Assembly (NCBI RefSeq): GCF_014191055.1 | Contig: NZ_JACHWB010000003.1 | Location: 493,966-557,965, forward strand | Length of the DNA stretch: 64,000 nucleotides | Direction: 5' to 3' | DNA from: Microvirga lupini | Lineage (GTDB): Bacteria > Pseudomonadota > Alphaproteobacteria > Rhizobiales > Beijerinckiaceae | Shown here: one piece after another, positions 44,650-53,630 of the stretch | Layout of the letters: each line of letters opens with the position of its first letter | Numbering within the stretch: the stretch's first letter is position 1 | Notes under the pieces: model-generated | What the model saw: the letters and a program-made list of their open reading frames with translations, nothing else | Told to the model about the DNA's origin: nothing | The model's database searches: none | Program-made: the position numbers and the translations under genes

Positions 44650-45402
44650 TCAGGGCAGGAAGCCCTCGAACACCATCTGGTCCGCATGCTTCTCGGCGCG
44701 GGCGCGATCCTCAGGATTGCGCACCGTCCAGGTCATGACCGGCAGGTTGCCCAGGAGCCTGCTGAGATGCGTCGAGGCACAGGGGATGTCCTTCACGCGC
44801 CAGGACAGGAAGTGGGGCTGCGTTTCCTCGAAATGGAGCAGATTGGCCATCCGGTGTTTCTGCTCATCCGTCAGGAAGCTGTCGGCCTTGGAGGCATATT
44901 CCAGCTCGCCGATGAAACCACGCGTGATATCCGGTGCGTTCTCGCGCAGATGCGCCACGATATCCGGATCGAAGGATTTCACCACGAAGGGACCATCGTA
45001 ATCCTTGAGGATCTCGATGACCCGCTTCGTCAGCCGCATGTCGCTGTTGAACTTGCTCTTGATCTCGATGACCAGCGGCGTGCGCCCGGCGATGGTGCCG
45101 AGATAATCCTTGAACGCGGGAATCTTGTCTCCGCCTGTGGCGCCGGTGATGCCGACCCTGGTGAGGTCGGAGAGCTTGCGCTCGGCCACCATTCCGGTCT
45201 CGCCGGTGAGGCGGTCGAGCTCGAAATCGTGGAAGACGATAGCCTCGTTGTCGGCGGTCAGCTGAACGTCGAGCTCGATGGGAAAGCCGCGCTTGATGGC
45301 GGCTTCCGCGGCCGAGACAGTGTTCTCGATGACGCCTTCGGCTTTGTTGTGAAGGCCGCGATGGGCGATGGGCTTCGCGACGAGCCAGCCGGGAATGCTC
45401 AT
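44650..45402 (-). CDS. Glycerophosphodiester phosphodiesterase
   Basis: TIM-barrel GDPD predicted to hydrolyse glycerophosphodiesters to sn-glycerol 3-phosphate and an alcohol. The 250-residue protein has the metal and catalytic motifs HRGLH (His14), EN (26-27) and ELDVQLTADNEAIVFHD with the metal-binding Glu, Asp and catalytic His. No signal peptide, so cytosolic like UgpQ. Its start overlaps the ridA stop by 4 bases, so the two are translated together. Confidence 0.9.
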   Translation of the reverse strand: MSIPGWLVAKPIAHRGLHNKAEGVIENTVSAAEAAIKRGFPIELDVQLTADNEAIVFHDFELDRLTGETGMVAERKLSDLTRVGITGATGGDKIPAFKDYLGTIAGRTPLVIEIKSKFNSDMRLTKRVIEILKDYDGPFVVKSFDPDIVAHLRENAPDITRGFIGELEYASKADSFLTDEQKHRMANLLHFEETQPHFLSWRVKDIPCASTHLSRLLGNLPVMTWTVRNPEDRARAEKHADQMVFEGFLP

Positions 45403-45869
45403 TGGACTTCGAACATTCCTTCGACTTCGACGCAGGCATCGAGCGGCAGTTCCGCCACGCCGACGGTGGAGCGGGCATGCCGGCCGGCATCGCCCAGCAC
45501 CTCGACCATCAGGTCCGAGGCGCCGTTCATGACGGGAGCCAGCGCCGCGAAGGTTGGCACCGCGTTGATGAAGCCGCCGAGGCGCACGCAGCGGGTGACC
45601 TTGTCGAGATCGCCGACCGCCGCCTTCAGCTGCGCGAGAAGATTGATGGCGCAGAGCCGCGCGGCCTCCTTAGCGACCTCAGGCGAGACCTCCTGGCCGA
45701 CCTTGCCCTTATGCGCATCGGCCATCTTGCCGTCGAGCCCGAGGCAGAGCTGCCCGGAGATGACGACAAGGTTGCCGGTTCTGACGAACGGCACATAATT
45801 CGCAACCGGTGCCGCCGGGGTCGGCAGGGTGATCCCCAGGTCCTGAAGTTTCTTGTCGACTGCGCTCAT
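45399..45869 (-). CDS. RidA family protein
   Basis: RidA-family enzymes hydrolyse reactive enamine and imine intermediates to keto acids. The 156-residue protein has the family segments YVPFVRTGNLVVISGQL, CAINLLAQLKAAVGDLDKVTRCVRLGGFIN and RSTVGVAELPLDACVEVE, with the conserved Arg of CVRLGG. It is longer at the N-terminus than the archetypal 128-residue RidA and belongs to a side group (TCP14-like). It overlaps GDPD by 4 bases; the functional link between them is unclear. Confidence 0.88.
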   Translation of the reverse strand: MSAVDKKLQDLGITLPTPAAPVANYVPFVRTGNLVVISGQLCLGLDGKMADAHKGKVGQEVSPEVAKEAARLCAINLLAQLKAAVGDLDKVTRCVRLGGFINAVPTFAALAPVMNGASDLMVEVLGDAGRHARSTVGVAELPLDACVEVEGMFEVQ

Positions 45870-45995
45870 TGGAAGCCTCGGTGTGTGACATCATCCGGAC
45901 GGAGTAGTGGCGGATGAGCCCGAAGGACGCAAGCGGGAACATTGCCCTGTGGGCAGGAGCGGCCTATCTTGGCTGCCGTTGCGTCGGGAGAAGAT

Positions 45996-46835
45996 ATGCG
46001 TTTGTTCGTCGTGGCCTTCGGCCTGTCCATCGCCTCGCTGATGCCCGCGCTCGCGGAAACGGCGAAGGCCCCGGTTCAACTCGCGCCCCACCGCGCCGTG
46101 TACGACCTCTCGCTCCTGCGGGCTGGCGGATCCAATGGGGTCGAGGGTGCGAGGGGCCGCATAGCCATGGAATTCGGCGGCGATGCCTGCGACGGGTATA
46201 CGCTGAAATATCGTCAGGTGACGATCCTCAACAGCAGCGAGTCCGGCGCCAACACCATGGATGTCCAGACCGCCACCTATGAGACCGGCGATGGCCGTTC
46301 CATGCATTTCAAGTCCACGTCGTTCCGGCAGGGCCTGATCAAAGACAGCGAGGTCGACGGGGACGCAAAGATCAGCCCGGACGGCATGCTCAATGTCGAC
46401 CTGAAGCAGCCGAGGAAGACCGCATTTGGCGCTGCCGGCGAAACGGTGTTTCCGACCGAGCACCTCAAGCGCCTCATCGAGGCCGGCCGACGGGGCGATA
46501 CGACCCTGTCGGTCAAGGTCTATGACGGCTCCAACAAGGGCGACAAGGTCTACGACACCCTCGGGCTGATCGGCCGCAAGATCGAGCCCGGCGCCGCCCT
46601 CGCATCCCTGGAAGAGGCCGTGCGGAAGGACGATCTGACGTCCCTGGCGCGCTGGCCGATCACCATCAGCTACTTCGAGGAAGGCAAGGGCGACCGGACC
46701 CCGGTCTACCGTATCTCCTTCGAGCTGTTCGAGAACGGCATCAGCCGGGATCTCAGGCTCGATTACGGCGACTTTGCCCTCAAGGGTGAGCTGAAGAGCC
46801 TCGACGTCCAGAAGGCAACCGCCTGCAAGCGCTAG
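45996..46835 (+). CDS. eipB: Cell envelope integrity protein EipB, DUF1849
   Basis: Periplasmic beta-spiral protein needed for envelope integrity in Brucella. The 279-residue precursor has a signal peptide ending near residue 20 (PALAE). The mature protein has LAPHRAVYDLSL, GRIAMEFGGDACDGYTLKYRQ and SISYFEEGKGDRTP-like segments. Cys65 and Cys277 match the conserved disulphide pair reported for EipB. ATG 45996 follows GGGAGAAG. The stop overlaps the convergent dinB stop in CTAG. Confidence 0.88.
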   Translation: MRLFVVAFGLSIASLMPALAETAKAPVQLAPHRAVYDLSLLRAGGSNGVEGARGRIAMEFGGDACDGYTLKYRQVTILNSSESGANTMDVQTATYETGDGRSMHFKSTSFRQGLIKDSEVDGDAKISPDGMLNVDLKQPRKTAFGAAGETVFPTEHLKRLIEAGRRGDTTLSVKVYDGSNKGDKVYDTLGLIGRKIEPGAALASLEEAVRKDDLTSLARWPITISYFEEGKGDRTPVYRISFELFENGISRDLRLDYGDFALKGELKSLDVQKATACKR

Positions 46836-48100
46836 TTTTTGCGCAGCACGATTCCCTTCTGCAAGGCGCCTGCGCCGAACTTGTCGCGGATCTTGTCGAT
46901 GGCGGCCTCCATTTGGGCCTGCCGCACCACGGATTGATCCGCAAGATCGCCCTTGTCCGCGTCGGCCGCATCGCACAGATCGGCGGCTCCGATGCCGATG
47001 AGGCGGAAGGCGGTGCCGTCGCAGGAGGCTTTGAGCAGCTGTCGGGCGGGGTCGAAGAGGCGGGCAGCAAGCTGGGTGGGAGCGAGGCCCGAGCGGGTGC
47101 GGGTGAGCAGCCGGAACTCCTTGTCCTTCAGCTTCAGGGTGACGCTGCGCCCTGCCAGACCCGCTTTCTTGAGCCGTCGCGAGACCTTTTCCGAGAGGCG
47201 CCACAGGATCGGCTCGAGATCCTCGAAGGACCGCAGGTCCGTCTCGAAGGTAGTCTCCGCCGAGATGCTCTTGGTCTCCCGCTCCGGCGTCACGGCCCTG
47301 TGGTCCTCGCCCCAGGCGAGCCGGGAGAGGCGCTGCGAGTCGCGGCCGAGGGCCTCGAACAGGGTCTTCAAGTCCACGACCCGCAGATGCGCGATCTGGG
47401 TCACCCCCACCTTCGCGAGCCGGGCCTGAGCTGAGGCGCCGATGCCTGGAATCATGCCGACCGGCTTGTCGGCCAGGAAATCGGCGGCTTCCTCCCGGCC
47501 GATGATCGAAAAGCCCCGCGGCTTGTGGAGGTCGGAGGCGATCTTGGCCAGGAACTTGTTGTAGGACAGACCAACCGAGATCGAGATCCCGATCTCGGTC
47601 TCCACCTTGCGGGCGAAGCGCGCCAACGTCAGGGCGGGGCTGCCGTGATGCAGCCGCTCCGTGCCCGTGAGATCCAGGAAGGCCTCGTCGATGGAGACGG
47701 GTTCCACCAGCGGCGTTAGCTCCAGCATGAGCTGGCGCACCTCGCGGCCCGCTTTGCTGTATTTCTCTCCGTTCGGCTTGATCACCGTGGCGTGCGGGCA
47801 GAGCTTCAGGGCTTGGAACATGGGCATGGCGGAGCGCACCCCATAGGTGCGCGCCACATAGCAGGCGGTCGAGACGACACCACGCTTGCCGCCGCCGATG
47901 ATCACCGGCTTGTCGGCAAGGCTCGGGTCGTCCCGCTTCTCCACCGCGGCGAAGAAGGCGTCGCAATCCACATGCGCGATGGAGAGGCGGTCGCGCTCCT
48001 TGTGCCGCAGAAGGCGAGGGGACCCGCAAGCCTTGCACCGTTCCGCCAGGGGGCTGGCGGACAGGGTCAGGCAGTCACGGCAGAAGGGCGCGTCGCTCAT
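46832..48100 (-). CDS. dinB: DNA polymerase IV with N-terminal zinc ribbon
   Basis: Y-family translesion polymerase. The 422-residue protein has catalytic motifs IAHVDCDAFFAAVE (first metal Asp) and PVSIDEAFLDLT (Asp-Glu pair), the fingers segment GGGKRGVVSTACYVAR, the helix-hairpin-helix PVGMIPGIGASAQARL and the little-finger domain. Ahead of the polymerase there is an extra 35 residues with Cys7, Cys10, Cys22 and Cys25 (CRDC and CKAC), a probable zinc ribbon absent from E. coli DinB. No beta-clamp motif of the usual QxxLxL form is obvious at the C-terminus. DUF3572 is just upstream on the same strand. Confidence 0.93.
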   Translation of the reverse strand: MSDAPFCRDCLTLSASPLAERCKACGSPRLLRHKERDRLSIAHVDCDAFFAAVEKRDDPSLADKPVIIGGGKRGVVSTACYVARTYGVRSAMPMFQALKLCPHATVIKPNGEKYSKAGREVRQLMLELTPLVEPVSIDEAFLDLTGTERLHHGSPALTLARFARKVETEIGISISVGLSYNKFLAKIASDLHKPRGFSIIGREEAADFLADKPVGMIPGIGASAQARLAKVGVTQIAHLRVVDLKTLFEALGRDSQRLSRLAWGEDHRAVTPERETKSISAETTFETDLRSFEDLEPILWRLSEKVSRRLKKAGLAGRSVTLKLKDKEFRLLTRTRSGLAPTQLAARLFDPARQLLKASCDGTAFRLIGIGAADLCDAADADKGDLADQSVVRQAQMEAAIDKIRDKFGAGALQKGIVLRKN

Positions 48101-48112
48101 GGGACGATGGGG

Positions 48113-48403
48113 CTATTCGAACTCGGAGGGAGAGAGGGTCCACTGGGCGCCCATGATGTGCTCAGGCTTGGTATTCAGCTCCTTGGCGAGCGCGATCAGC
48201 AGCGGCTCGTCGGAGACTACATAATCGAGGATGCCGGCGAAGAAGCCTGGGGATGTGGCGGCCGAGCGGATGGTATCCGGACCGAGACCGGAGACGGCCA
48301 GGAATCGGCCGAGGCGCTCCTCGTCGCTTGTAATGAAGGCAAAAGCCCGCACTGCGACATTTTCGGCCTCCTCGCGGGTAACTCTTTTTAAGGGAGTGTT
48401 CAT
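48113..48403 (-). CDS. DUF3572 family protein
   Basis: A 96-residue alphaproteobacterial protein of unknown function. Landmarks are [35 protein letters not shown] and [22 protein letters not shown], the DUF3572 pattern of paired helices. The start is ATG 48403 or ATG 48418; neither has a strong ribosome-binding site. It is divergent from divK, an arrangement conserved in this order. dinB follows 12 bases downstream. Confidence 0.87.
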   Translation of the reverse strand: MNTPLKRVTREEAENVAVRAFAFITSDEERLGRFLAVSGLGPDTIRSAATSPGFFAGILDYVVSDEPLLIALAKELNTKPEHIMGAQWTLSPSEFE

Positions 48404-48502
48404 GCTGTCAGTTTGCATTTCATCAATAGGTTTGGATCTAACTATACCATCAGACGAAAATTCGGGCCGGTGAAGTGCGTTTTGGGCCCCGGGAAAGCGC
48501 CA

Positions 48503-48886
48503 ATGAAGAAGACCGTGCTCATTGTTGAGGATAACGAACTCAACATGAAGCTCTTCAACGATCTCCTCGAGGCCCATGGCTATGCGACCCTCAAGACCAG
48601 CCATGGCATCGAGGCCATGGAACTGGCCCGGGCTCACAAGCCGGATCTGATCCTCATGGATATCCAGTTGCCCGAGGTCTCAGGCCTTGAGGTGACCCGT
48701 TGGCTCAAAGCCGATGAAGAGCTGAAGTCGATTCCCGTCATCGCCATCACGGCGTTTGCCATGAAAGGCGATGAGGAGAGGATTCGGGAAGGCGGCTGCG
48801 AAGCCTATATGTCGAAGCCGATCTCGGTGGCCAAGTTTATCGCGACCGTGAAGACTTACCTTGAGGCAGACAGCCGTCCCGCATGA
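48503..48886 (+). CDS. divK: Single-domain response regulator DivK
   Basis: DivK is a cell-cycle phospho-signal protein that modulates DivJ, PleC and the CckA-CtrA pathway. The 127-residue receiver has the acidic pair in [11 protein letters not shown], the phospho-acceptor Asp53 in [10 protein letters not shown], Thr in [11 protein letters not shown] and Lys in MSKPIS. Length and [17 protein letters not shown] identify DivK over CheY-like proteins. The usual partner pleD is not immediately downstream; the next 500 bases hold no gene for a protein. GGGAAAG precedes the ATG. Confidence 0.92.
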   Translation: MKKTVLIVEDNELNMKLFNDLLEAHGYATLKTSHGIEAMELARAHKPDLILMDIQLPEVSGLEVTRWLKADEELKSIPVIAITAFAMKGDEERIREGGCEAYMSKPISVAKFIATVKTYLEADSRPA

Positions 48887-49399
48887 CTTTAGCAAATCCT
48901 TAGCCGGATTGAGTCCGATGCCTGAGCAAGCGGATTCATCTCGTTGAGATACCTTCGCTTTAAAATTTTTGGGAAAATGCCGCTTTTTGGCCACATGGGC
49001 GCTTGCAACGCTCCATGTTTCCTATACGTTCGTCCATAGTTTCCGCCCCGAGCGGAAGAAATGCCCTACGGATGCTCAGGTCCGCCGCATCTCCTGGGAC
49101 TTCGTGGGCTCGGCCAGCCTGGGAGCAGATCGTTGCCTCCTCAACGCTGCTCCCGGCTGGCCACCAATTTTTCCAACAAGGCGCCGCAAGGCGCCTTTTG
49201 TTTTGGCCAGAGGATCTCTCAGGCGGGTTCGGGTCGAACCTCCTGTTTCTCCAAGCGAATCAGTTACATATCTGTTTAAGCCAAGCTTGGCCTTAAGGAA
49301 ATATCCCCTTAGGTAAGTCCCGCCCTCGGGCGAGGTGGGGTGCGGTTCAAATCCGAGCCTGCTAGCTTAGGGCAACACTTTCCAACGGGATGAGGGATC
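48887..49399. other. Intergenic region divK to adenine deaminase
   Basis: A 513-base gap without a convincing protein gene. It holds a long hairpin and a terminator, described separately as a candidate small RNA, and a 190-base leader before adenine deaminase with a small hairpin, CCTC/GAGG inside CCC/GGG, at about 49318-49337. I could not match the leader to a known riboswitch. Confidence 0.6.
49020..49205 (+). ncRNA. Candidate small RNA with long hairpin and terminator
   Basis: GGCCAGCC (49112-49119) pairs with GGCTGGCC (49155-49162); inside it GGGAGCAG pairs with CTGCTCCC and CGTTG with CAACG, making a stem of about 21 bp with small bulges. A rho-independent terminator follows: AAGGCGCC (49179-49186) and GGCGCCTT (49190-49197), then TTGTTTT. 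No open frame with a ribosome-binding site fits. TATACG near 49023 is a possible -10. The 5' end is a guess. It does not match tmRNA, SRP RNA or RNase P, and I could not fit it to 6S RNA. Confidence 0.5.
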
Positions 49400-51241
49400 A
49401 TGGACCATCGAACACCTTCCTTGCCGCCCAAAACAGCGCTGACCCGCTTCTCCGTCTCCCCCCTGTCCACGATGACCCGGCGCCTCGCCGATGTCGCGTC
49501 CGGCCGCGCACCCGCCGACCTCGTGATCACCGGCGCCCGTGTGCTCTCCACCTACAGCGAGCGCATCGCGCCGGAGCGCGAGGTCTGGATCGCCGGCGGA
49601 CGCATCGCCGCCGTAAAGCCGGCCGGCTCCTACCGGCAGGTCGTGGGCACGCCGGGCCGGGTCTATGATGCCAAAGGCGGCACCATCGCGCCGGGGCTCG
49701 TCGATCCGCACATTCATATCGAGAGCAGCATGATCACGGCCTGCGCCTATGCGGAGGCGGCGCTGCTCAACGGCACCACTACGATCTTCTGCGACAGCCA
49801 TGAGATCGGCAACGTTATGGATGCCGCCGGCATCGAGATGATGCTGGAGGATGCGCGCCACGCGCCGCTCTCGATCTTCCTCACGGTTCCGAGCACGGTT
49901 CCTGCAACGTCGCCGGAGCTCGAGACCGCGGGCGGCGACCTGACGCCCGAAAAGATCGCGGCGCTCTTCGACCGCTGGCCGGAGGCTGCGGCGCTGGGCG
50001 AGAAGATGGATTTCGTCCCCGTCACCATGGGCGACGAGCGCAGCCACGCGATCCTCGCGGCGGCTCTGGAGCGCGGCAAGCCTGTTTCTGGCCATATCTA
50101 CGGCCGCGAGTTCGTGGCGGCCTATGCGGCGAGTGGCGTTACCGACACGCATGAGGCCATCGACAGGGATATCGCCGACGACCTGCTCGATGCCGGCGTG
50201 TGGATCTTCCTGCGCGGCGGCCCGCCGACGACACCGTGGCATTCGCTGCCCGAGGCCATCAAGACCATCACGGAGCTCGGCTCGTCGCACAAGCGCATCT
50301 GCGTCTGCACCGACGACCGCGACGCTGACGATCTCATGATGTTCGGCATGGATTGGGTGACGCGCGAGGCGCGCCGCGCCGGCATGAGCCGCGAGCAGGC
50401 CTGGAGCATGGGCTCGCTCCATCCCGCCACGCGCTTTGGCATGGAGGGCGAGATCGGCGGCCTCGGCGGCGGACGCCGCGCCGATCTCGTGCTGCTCAAC
50501 GACGATCTCGACGTGCAGAACACCTGGTACGGCGGTGAACTCGTGGTGGAGGGCAAGAAGATCACGCCTGTGCTCGATGAGGCGCTCTCCAATCGCTACC
50601 GCTATCCGGAGAAGGCCTATCGCACGGTCCACATTCCGAGTGTGCCGAAGCTGATTCCTGATCTGCCGACGGAAGGTTGCACGGCCAACGTGATCCGCGT
50701 GGCGCTGCCGGGCATCGTGCTCTTCCATGACAAGGTACAGTTGCAGAAGGAGGAGAGCTGGGACGCGCTGCTCTCCAACAACGGCCTCACGTTCGTGACC
50801 GTCATCGAACGCCATGGCCGCACGGGCGGCAAGGGCGTGGCGCACGGGCTGCTGAAGGATTTCGGCCTGAAGAGCGGTGCCGTGGCGAGCAGCGTCGGAC
50901 ACGACTCCCACAACGTGATCGTGGCCGGCACCAATGAAGCCGACATGCGGCTGGCGCTTGAAACGCTCATCGAAAGCCAGGGCGGCGTCTGCGTAGTCGA
51001 TCAGGGCCAAGTCGTCGCCATGGTGCCGCTGCCCATCGCGGGCCTTCTCTCCGACAAGCGGGTGACGGAAGTGGCCGAGGAAACCCGGGCCCTGAAAGCT
51101 GCATGGGAGAAGGCCGGCTGCAAGATTCCCTATATGGGCTTCAACCTGATCCCGCTCTCGGTGATCCCGGAGATCCGCATCACCGACAAGGGGCTGGTGC
51201 TGGTGCCGGAAATGAAACTGGTGCCGCTGTACGAGGGGTAA
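49400..51241 (+). CDS. ade: Adenine deaminase
   Basis: Metal-dependent amidohydrolase converting adenine to hypoxanthine, for purine salvage or use of adenine as nitrogen source. The 613-residue protein has [17 protein letters not shown], the metal motif [21 protein letters not shown], and [18 protein letters not shown], typical of bacterial Ade rather than adenosine deaminase-like enzymes. ATG 49400 follows GAGGG at 49392-49396; a second ATG 72 bases in is possible. It stands alone with a long leader. Confidence 0.94.
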   Translation: MDHRTPSLPPKTALTRFSVSPLSTMTRRLADVASGRAPADLVITGARVLSTYSERIAPEREVWIAGGRIAAVKPAGSYRQVVGTPGRVYDAKGGTIAPGLVDPHIHIESSMITACAYAEAALLNGTTTIFCDSHEIGNVMDAAGIEMMLEDARHAPLSIFLTVPSTVPATSPELETAGGDLTPEKIAALFDRWPEAAALGEKMDFVPVTMGDERSHAILAAALERGKPVSGHIYGREFVAAYAASGVTDTHEAIDRDIADDLLDAGVWIFLRGGPPTTPWHSLPEAIKTITELGSSHKRICVCTDDRDADDLMMFGMDWVTREARRAGMSREQAWSMGSLHPATRFGMEGEIGGLGGGRRADLVLLNDDLDVQNTWYGGELVVEGKKITPVLDEALSNRYRYPEKAYRTVHIPSVPKLIPDLPTEGCTANVIRVALPGIVLFHDKVQLQKEESWDALLSNNGLTFVTVIERHGRTGGKGVAHGLLKDFGLKSGAVASSVGHDSHNVIVAGTNEADMRLALETLIESQGGVCVVDQGQVVAMVPLPIAGLLSDKRVTEVAEETRALKAAWEKAGCKIPYMGFNLIPLSVIPEIRITDKGLVLVPEMKLVPLYEG

Positions 51242-51255
51242 GGCTGTTTCCCCGT

Positions 51256-51280
51256 CATGCCCGGGCTAGTCCCGGGCATG
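51256..51280. repeat. Intergenic palindrome, CATGCCCGGG type
   Basis: CATGCCCGGG (51256-51265) and CCCGGGCATG (51271-51280) form a perfect 10-bp hairpin with 5-base loop, 15 bases after ade. Short CGTCATGCCCGGG palindromes recur between genes in many Hyphomicrobiales genomes. It may act as a transcription end structure for ade; no T run follows. Confidence 0.65.
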
Positions 51281-51340
51281 CACGTCCTTTCCAGCAACTC
51301 TCTCTTGATGCGCGTCTTTTAGAGTCTGGTTCTCTCATTC

Positions 51341-52444
51341 TCATGATGTTTTAGAGGCCAAGTCGTCGGTTCGCGCGAGCAGATCGCTCAGGTTCTTCTG
51401 GAACTGCTCGAATGCGAATCCCAAGGCGAAGACCTGTCCGAACACCTTGCTCGAAAGCTGGTGGAAGAGCGCATCGGCCCGCAGGGCATCGGCATCGCTG
51501 GTGAAGGCTTCCAGTGCTGCCCGAAAGACTTCCTGGTCCGGCGGTTTCCTGCGGTGCCGCAGGGCTTCGGCGAGATTCAGGAGCAAGGTGCGCGTGGCCT
51601 GATGCAGGGTCGTAAGCGAGGGCCCGAGCCTGTCCAGAACCGGAGCGGGCAGGGGGCTGGACGCCGCGCGACCGATCATCACGAGGTCGTGGCGCACCCG
51701 GTAGAGCGTGCGGATGAGCGGCTCGGGATCAGGCGCCTCGGTGAGGTGAGTTCGCCGCTCCCGGGCCGCTTCCTCGGCGGCGGCCTCCGCTTTTTTGAGA
51801 GCTGAGCGGATCTGCGGATGGATTGACTGCAGGGCCGAGCGGCCTGATGGGCCGGCGGTCAGCTCGTCGATGAACACGGTGACGAGCTCCGCGTTGAGCG
51901 ACACGACTCTGGCGGCGGCCTCCGTCATCAAGGTATGGGCCCGCGCCGGCAGCACGAACATGGCAACGGCCACACCGACGATGTTGCCCAGCATGATCTC
52001 CAGTACCCGGTCGAAAGCCGAGGCGAGGGGGCCGATGGCCTGCCCCGTGGGTGGCAGCAGCATGATGAGCGACGTGATCGGCGCCACGCGGAAGGCCGGC
52101 TTGACGGCCGCAAGCAGGGCCAGCGGGAACAGGGCCACGATGATGGCGAGCCCGAGGGTGGTTGCCGATCCGTGCGGGATGAGGGCGGCAATCACGCCGC
52201 CATAGATCGCTCCCGCGAGCGTACCGCTGAACCGCTCGATGGCAGCCTTGAGGGAGCCGCCGACGCTCGCCTGCATCACGACAACGGCGGTGATCACCGC
52301 CCAATAGCCCTGCGGCATGTTGAAGAAGCGGGTCACCGCATAAGCCAGGACGCCGGCGATGGTCACCCGCAACGCCAGCTTCAGCTCCGCGCCTCGCGCG
52401 CCGATGCGCTCAATCGCCCGCTCGATCCACCCAGGCAATGCCAT
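51341..52444 (-). CDS. FUSC family membrane protein, aromatic acid exporter-like
   Basis: A 367-residue inner-membrane protein with six hydrophobic segments in the first 170 residues (LRVTIAGVLAYAVTRFF, GYWAVITAVVVMQASVGGS, PLALLAAVKPAFRVA) and a cytoplasmic helical C-terminal half. This is half of a YccS/AaeB-type protein. The family is linked to export of aromatic acids. ATG 52444 follows CGGAGA; an open extension upstream is not conserved in character. No membrane-fusion partner is adjacent. Confidence 0.83.
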   Translation of the reverse strand: MALPGWIERAIERIGARGAELKLALRVTIAGVLAYAVTRFFNMPQGYWAVITAVVVMQASVGGSLKAAIERFSGTLAGAIYGGVIAALIPHGSATTLGLAIIVALFPLALLAAVKPAFRVAPITSLIMLLPPTGQAIGPLASAFDRVLEIMLGNIVGVAVAMFVLPARAHTLMTEAAARVVSLNAELVTVFIDELTAGPSGRSALQSIHPQIRSALKKAEAAAEEAARERRTHLTEAPDPEPLIRTLYRVRHDLVMIGRAASSPLPAPVLDRLGPSLTTLHQATRTLLLNLAEALRHRRKPPDQEVFRAALEAFTSDADALRADALFHQLSSKVFGQVFALGFAFEQFQKNLSDLLARTDDLASKTS

Positions 52445-52603
52445 GCGATTCTCCGGGTCCACACCGAACGATGCGTACTTCAAAGACTGGAGCATCGGAT
52501 GGGTCCCAAAAGTGGAGGCCATTTTTGGGTCTAATGCTCTTGCGCCGAGCATAGAGGATGGTTCGCAGGATAGGCTACGGGAATGGCGCCGGGCCTGAGG
52601 GGT

Positions 52604-52786
52604 CTATTCGTTCGGCACGACCACGAGGTTCGTTCCGCAATCGTCGCAGATGCCGAGGCTGGGCGACGCGATCATCTGCGTCGTGCGGCATTCCGGGCAG
52701 CCCTTCAGAGCCATCCTGAGGGATCCTGTCATCCGATCGGCGCCTTGACGGTAAGCCTCACTTGCCTGGACGATTCTCTCGAACAT
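52604..52786 (-). CDS. Small zinc-ribbon protein
   Basis: A 60-residue protein with two knuckles, CPEC (30-33) and CDDC (47-50), spaced as a zinc ribbon. The N-terminus is a short helix. GGGAGG lies 6 bases before the ATG, which supports expression. Unknown function; zinc ribbons of this size often bind nucleic acid or a protein partner. It opens a block of small stress-type genes. Confidence 0.7.
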   Translation of the reverse strand: MFERIVQASEAYRQGADRMTGSLRMALKGCPECRTTQMIASPSLGICDDCGTNLVVVPNE

Positions 52787-52856
52787 GGCCGCCTCCCTTG
52801 TGGCGCCAGGATGCTGCGCCTCCTCGGCAGGCCCGTCAACGACGCTTCCTGGGTAT

Positions 52857-53231
52857 TCAGGCCGGTTCCCGGTGTCCCGTCGTCAACATCGGTTCGAGAT
52901 GTGTGACAAAGCACGCGACAACGGAGAACAGGCCGAAAAGAACGTGCGGCCAGAGCACCCGGTCGGCAAATCCGAACAGGAACGGAGAAGTTGCCAGCAC
53001 GACCCCGCCGAGGCCGTCGAGGATCAGGTGCATCGGCATCGGCAGGATTTTCAGGATGCCGAGTTCGTAGGCCGTGAAAGCCGAATACAGGATAGCCCCC
53101 ACACCGAATACGATCGCCATCCAGGTGGCGGCCGGCACATCCGCGAAGCCGAAGAGCCAAGGGCTCGCCAGAAGCGCGAGACCCCAGACATAGTCGATCA
53201 CGCCATGCATGCGGGTGGGAAGAAAACGCAT
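52857..53231 (-). CDS. SPW repeat membrane protein
   Basis: A 124-residue inner-membrane protein with four hydrophobic segments arranged as two SPW repeats: MHGVIDYVWGLALLASPWLFGF and MHLILDGLGGVVLATSPFLFGF (as landmarks). The His and Asp at the start of each repeat are conserved in the family. The start at 53231 is chosen from the repeat boundary. It begins 11 bases after the glutaredoxin-like gene and should share its EcfG-type promoter. Function unknown. Confidence 0.83.
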   Translation of the reverse strand: MRFLPTRMHGVIDYVWGLALLASPWLFGFADVPAATWMAIVFGVGAILYSAFTAYELGILKILPMPMHLILDGLGGVVLATSPFLFGFADRVLWPHVLFGLFSVVACFVTHLEPMLTTGHREPA

Positions 53232-53241
53232 GACGATGCTC

Positions 53242-53505
53242 TCACGCCTGTGCAGCGCCTTGCGCGCCGCCAAGGTTCTGGGCGAGCCACTGAATGATGT
53301 CCCGGCTCTCCAGGATCGGCTCGCCATCCGCGACGAGGCAGGGCACCTGGGTCCTTCCGGTCAACTGCGTGAGTCTGTCCTTCGCGCCATCCATCTCGTT
53401 GACTTCCAGATATGCGATCCGGTCCTTCAATCCGCGCTCTTCGATGAAGTCGCGGACACGGGCCGAATAGGGGCAGGCCCATTTGTGGATGAGTTCAAGC
53501 TTCAA
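53242..53505 (-). CDS. Glutaredoxin-like / GST N-terminal domain protein
   Basis: An 87-residue thioredoxin-fold protein. The active-site motif is CPYS at 11-14, which is glutaredoxin-like, TQVPCLVADGEPILESRDI supplies the cis-Pro and glutathione contact residues as in GST N-terminal domains. It likely reduces disulphides with glutathione. First gene of a pair with the SPW protein. A GGAAC-N16-CGTT promoter lies 28 bases upstream, suggesting induction in the general stress response. Confidence 0.85.
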   Translation of the reverse strand: MKLELIHKWACPYSARVRDFIEERGLKDRIAYLEVNEMDGAKDRLTQLTGRTQVPCLVADGEPILESRDIIQWLAQNLGGAQGAAQA

Positions 53506-53533
53506 GGCTTTGTCCTTTCAGAGGCCGTTCGCC

Positions 53534-53558
53534 AACGTCAGGGGCGTGGGTCTGTTCC
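53534..53558 (-). promoter_or_regulatory. EcfG-type promoter of the glutaredoxin-SPW pair
   Basis: On the minus strand GGAAC (53558-53554), 16 bases, CGTT (53537-53534). This is the alphaproteobacterial general stress consensus. The -10 element ends 28 bases before the start codon at 53505. Confidence 0.82.
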
Positions 53559-53630
53559 GTTGTGGGCGGTCTTGTGCAGGCTACAGTCCGCTCTACTTCG
53601 CCGGACGTCAGAGGGAGGATGCGGCAGCGC

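Noticed and set aside
49020..49205. 6S, SRP or tmRNA identity for the candidate RNA
   Set aside because: I could not find the 6S central bubble, the SRP GGAA tetraloop region or a tmRNA tag frame; neighbouring genes are also not those expected.
49330..49355. GGTTCAAATCC, similar to a tRNA T arm, before adenine deaminase
   Set aside because: No acceptor, anticodon or D stem can be formed around it.
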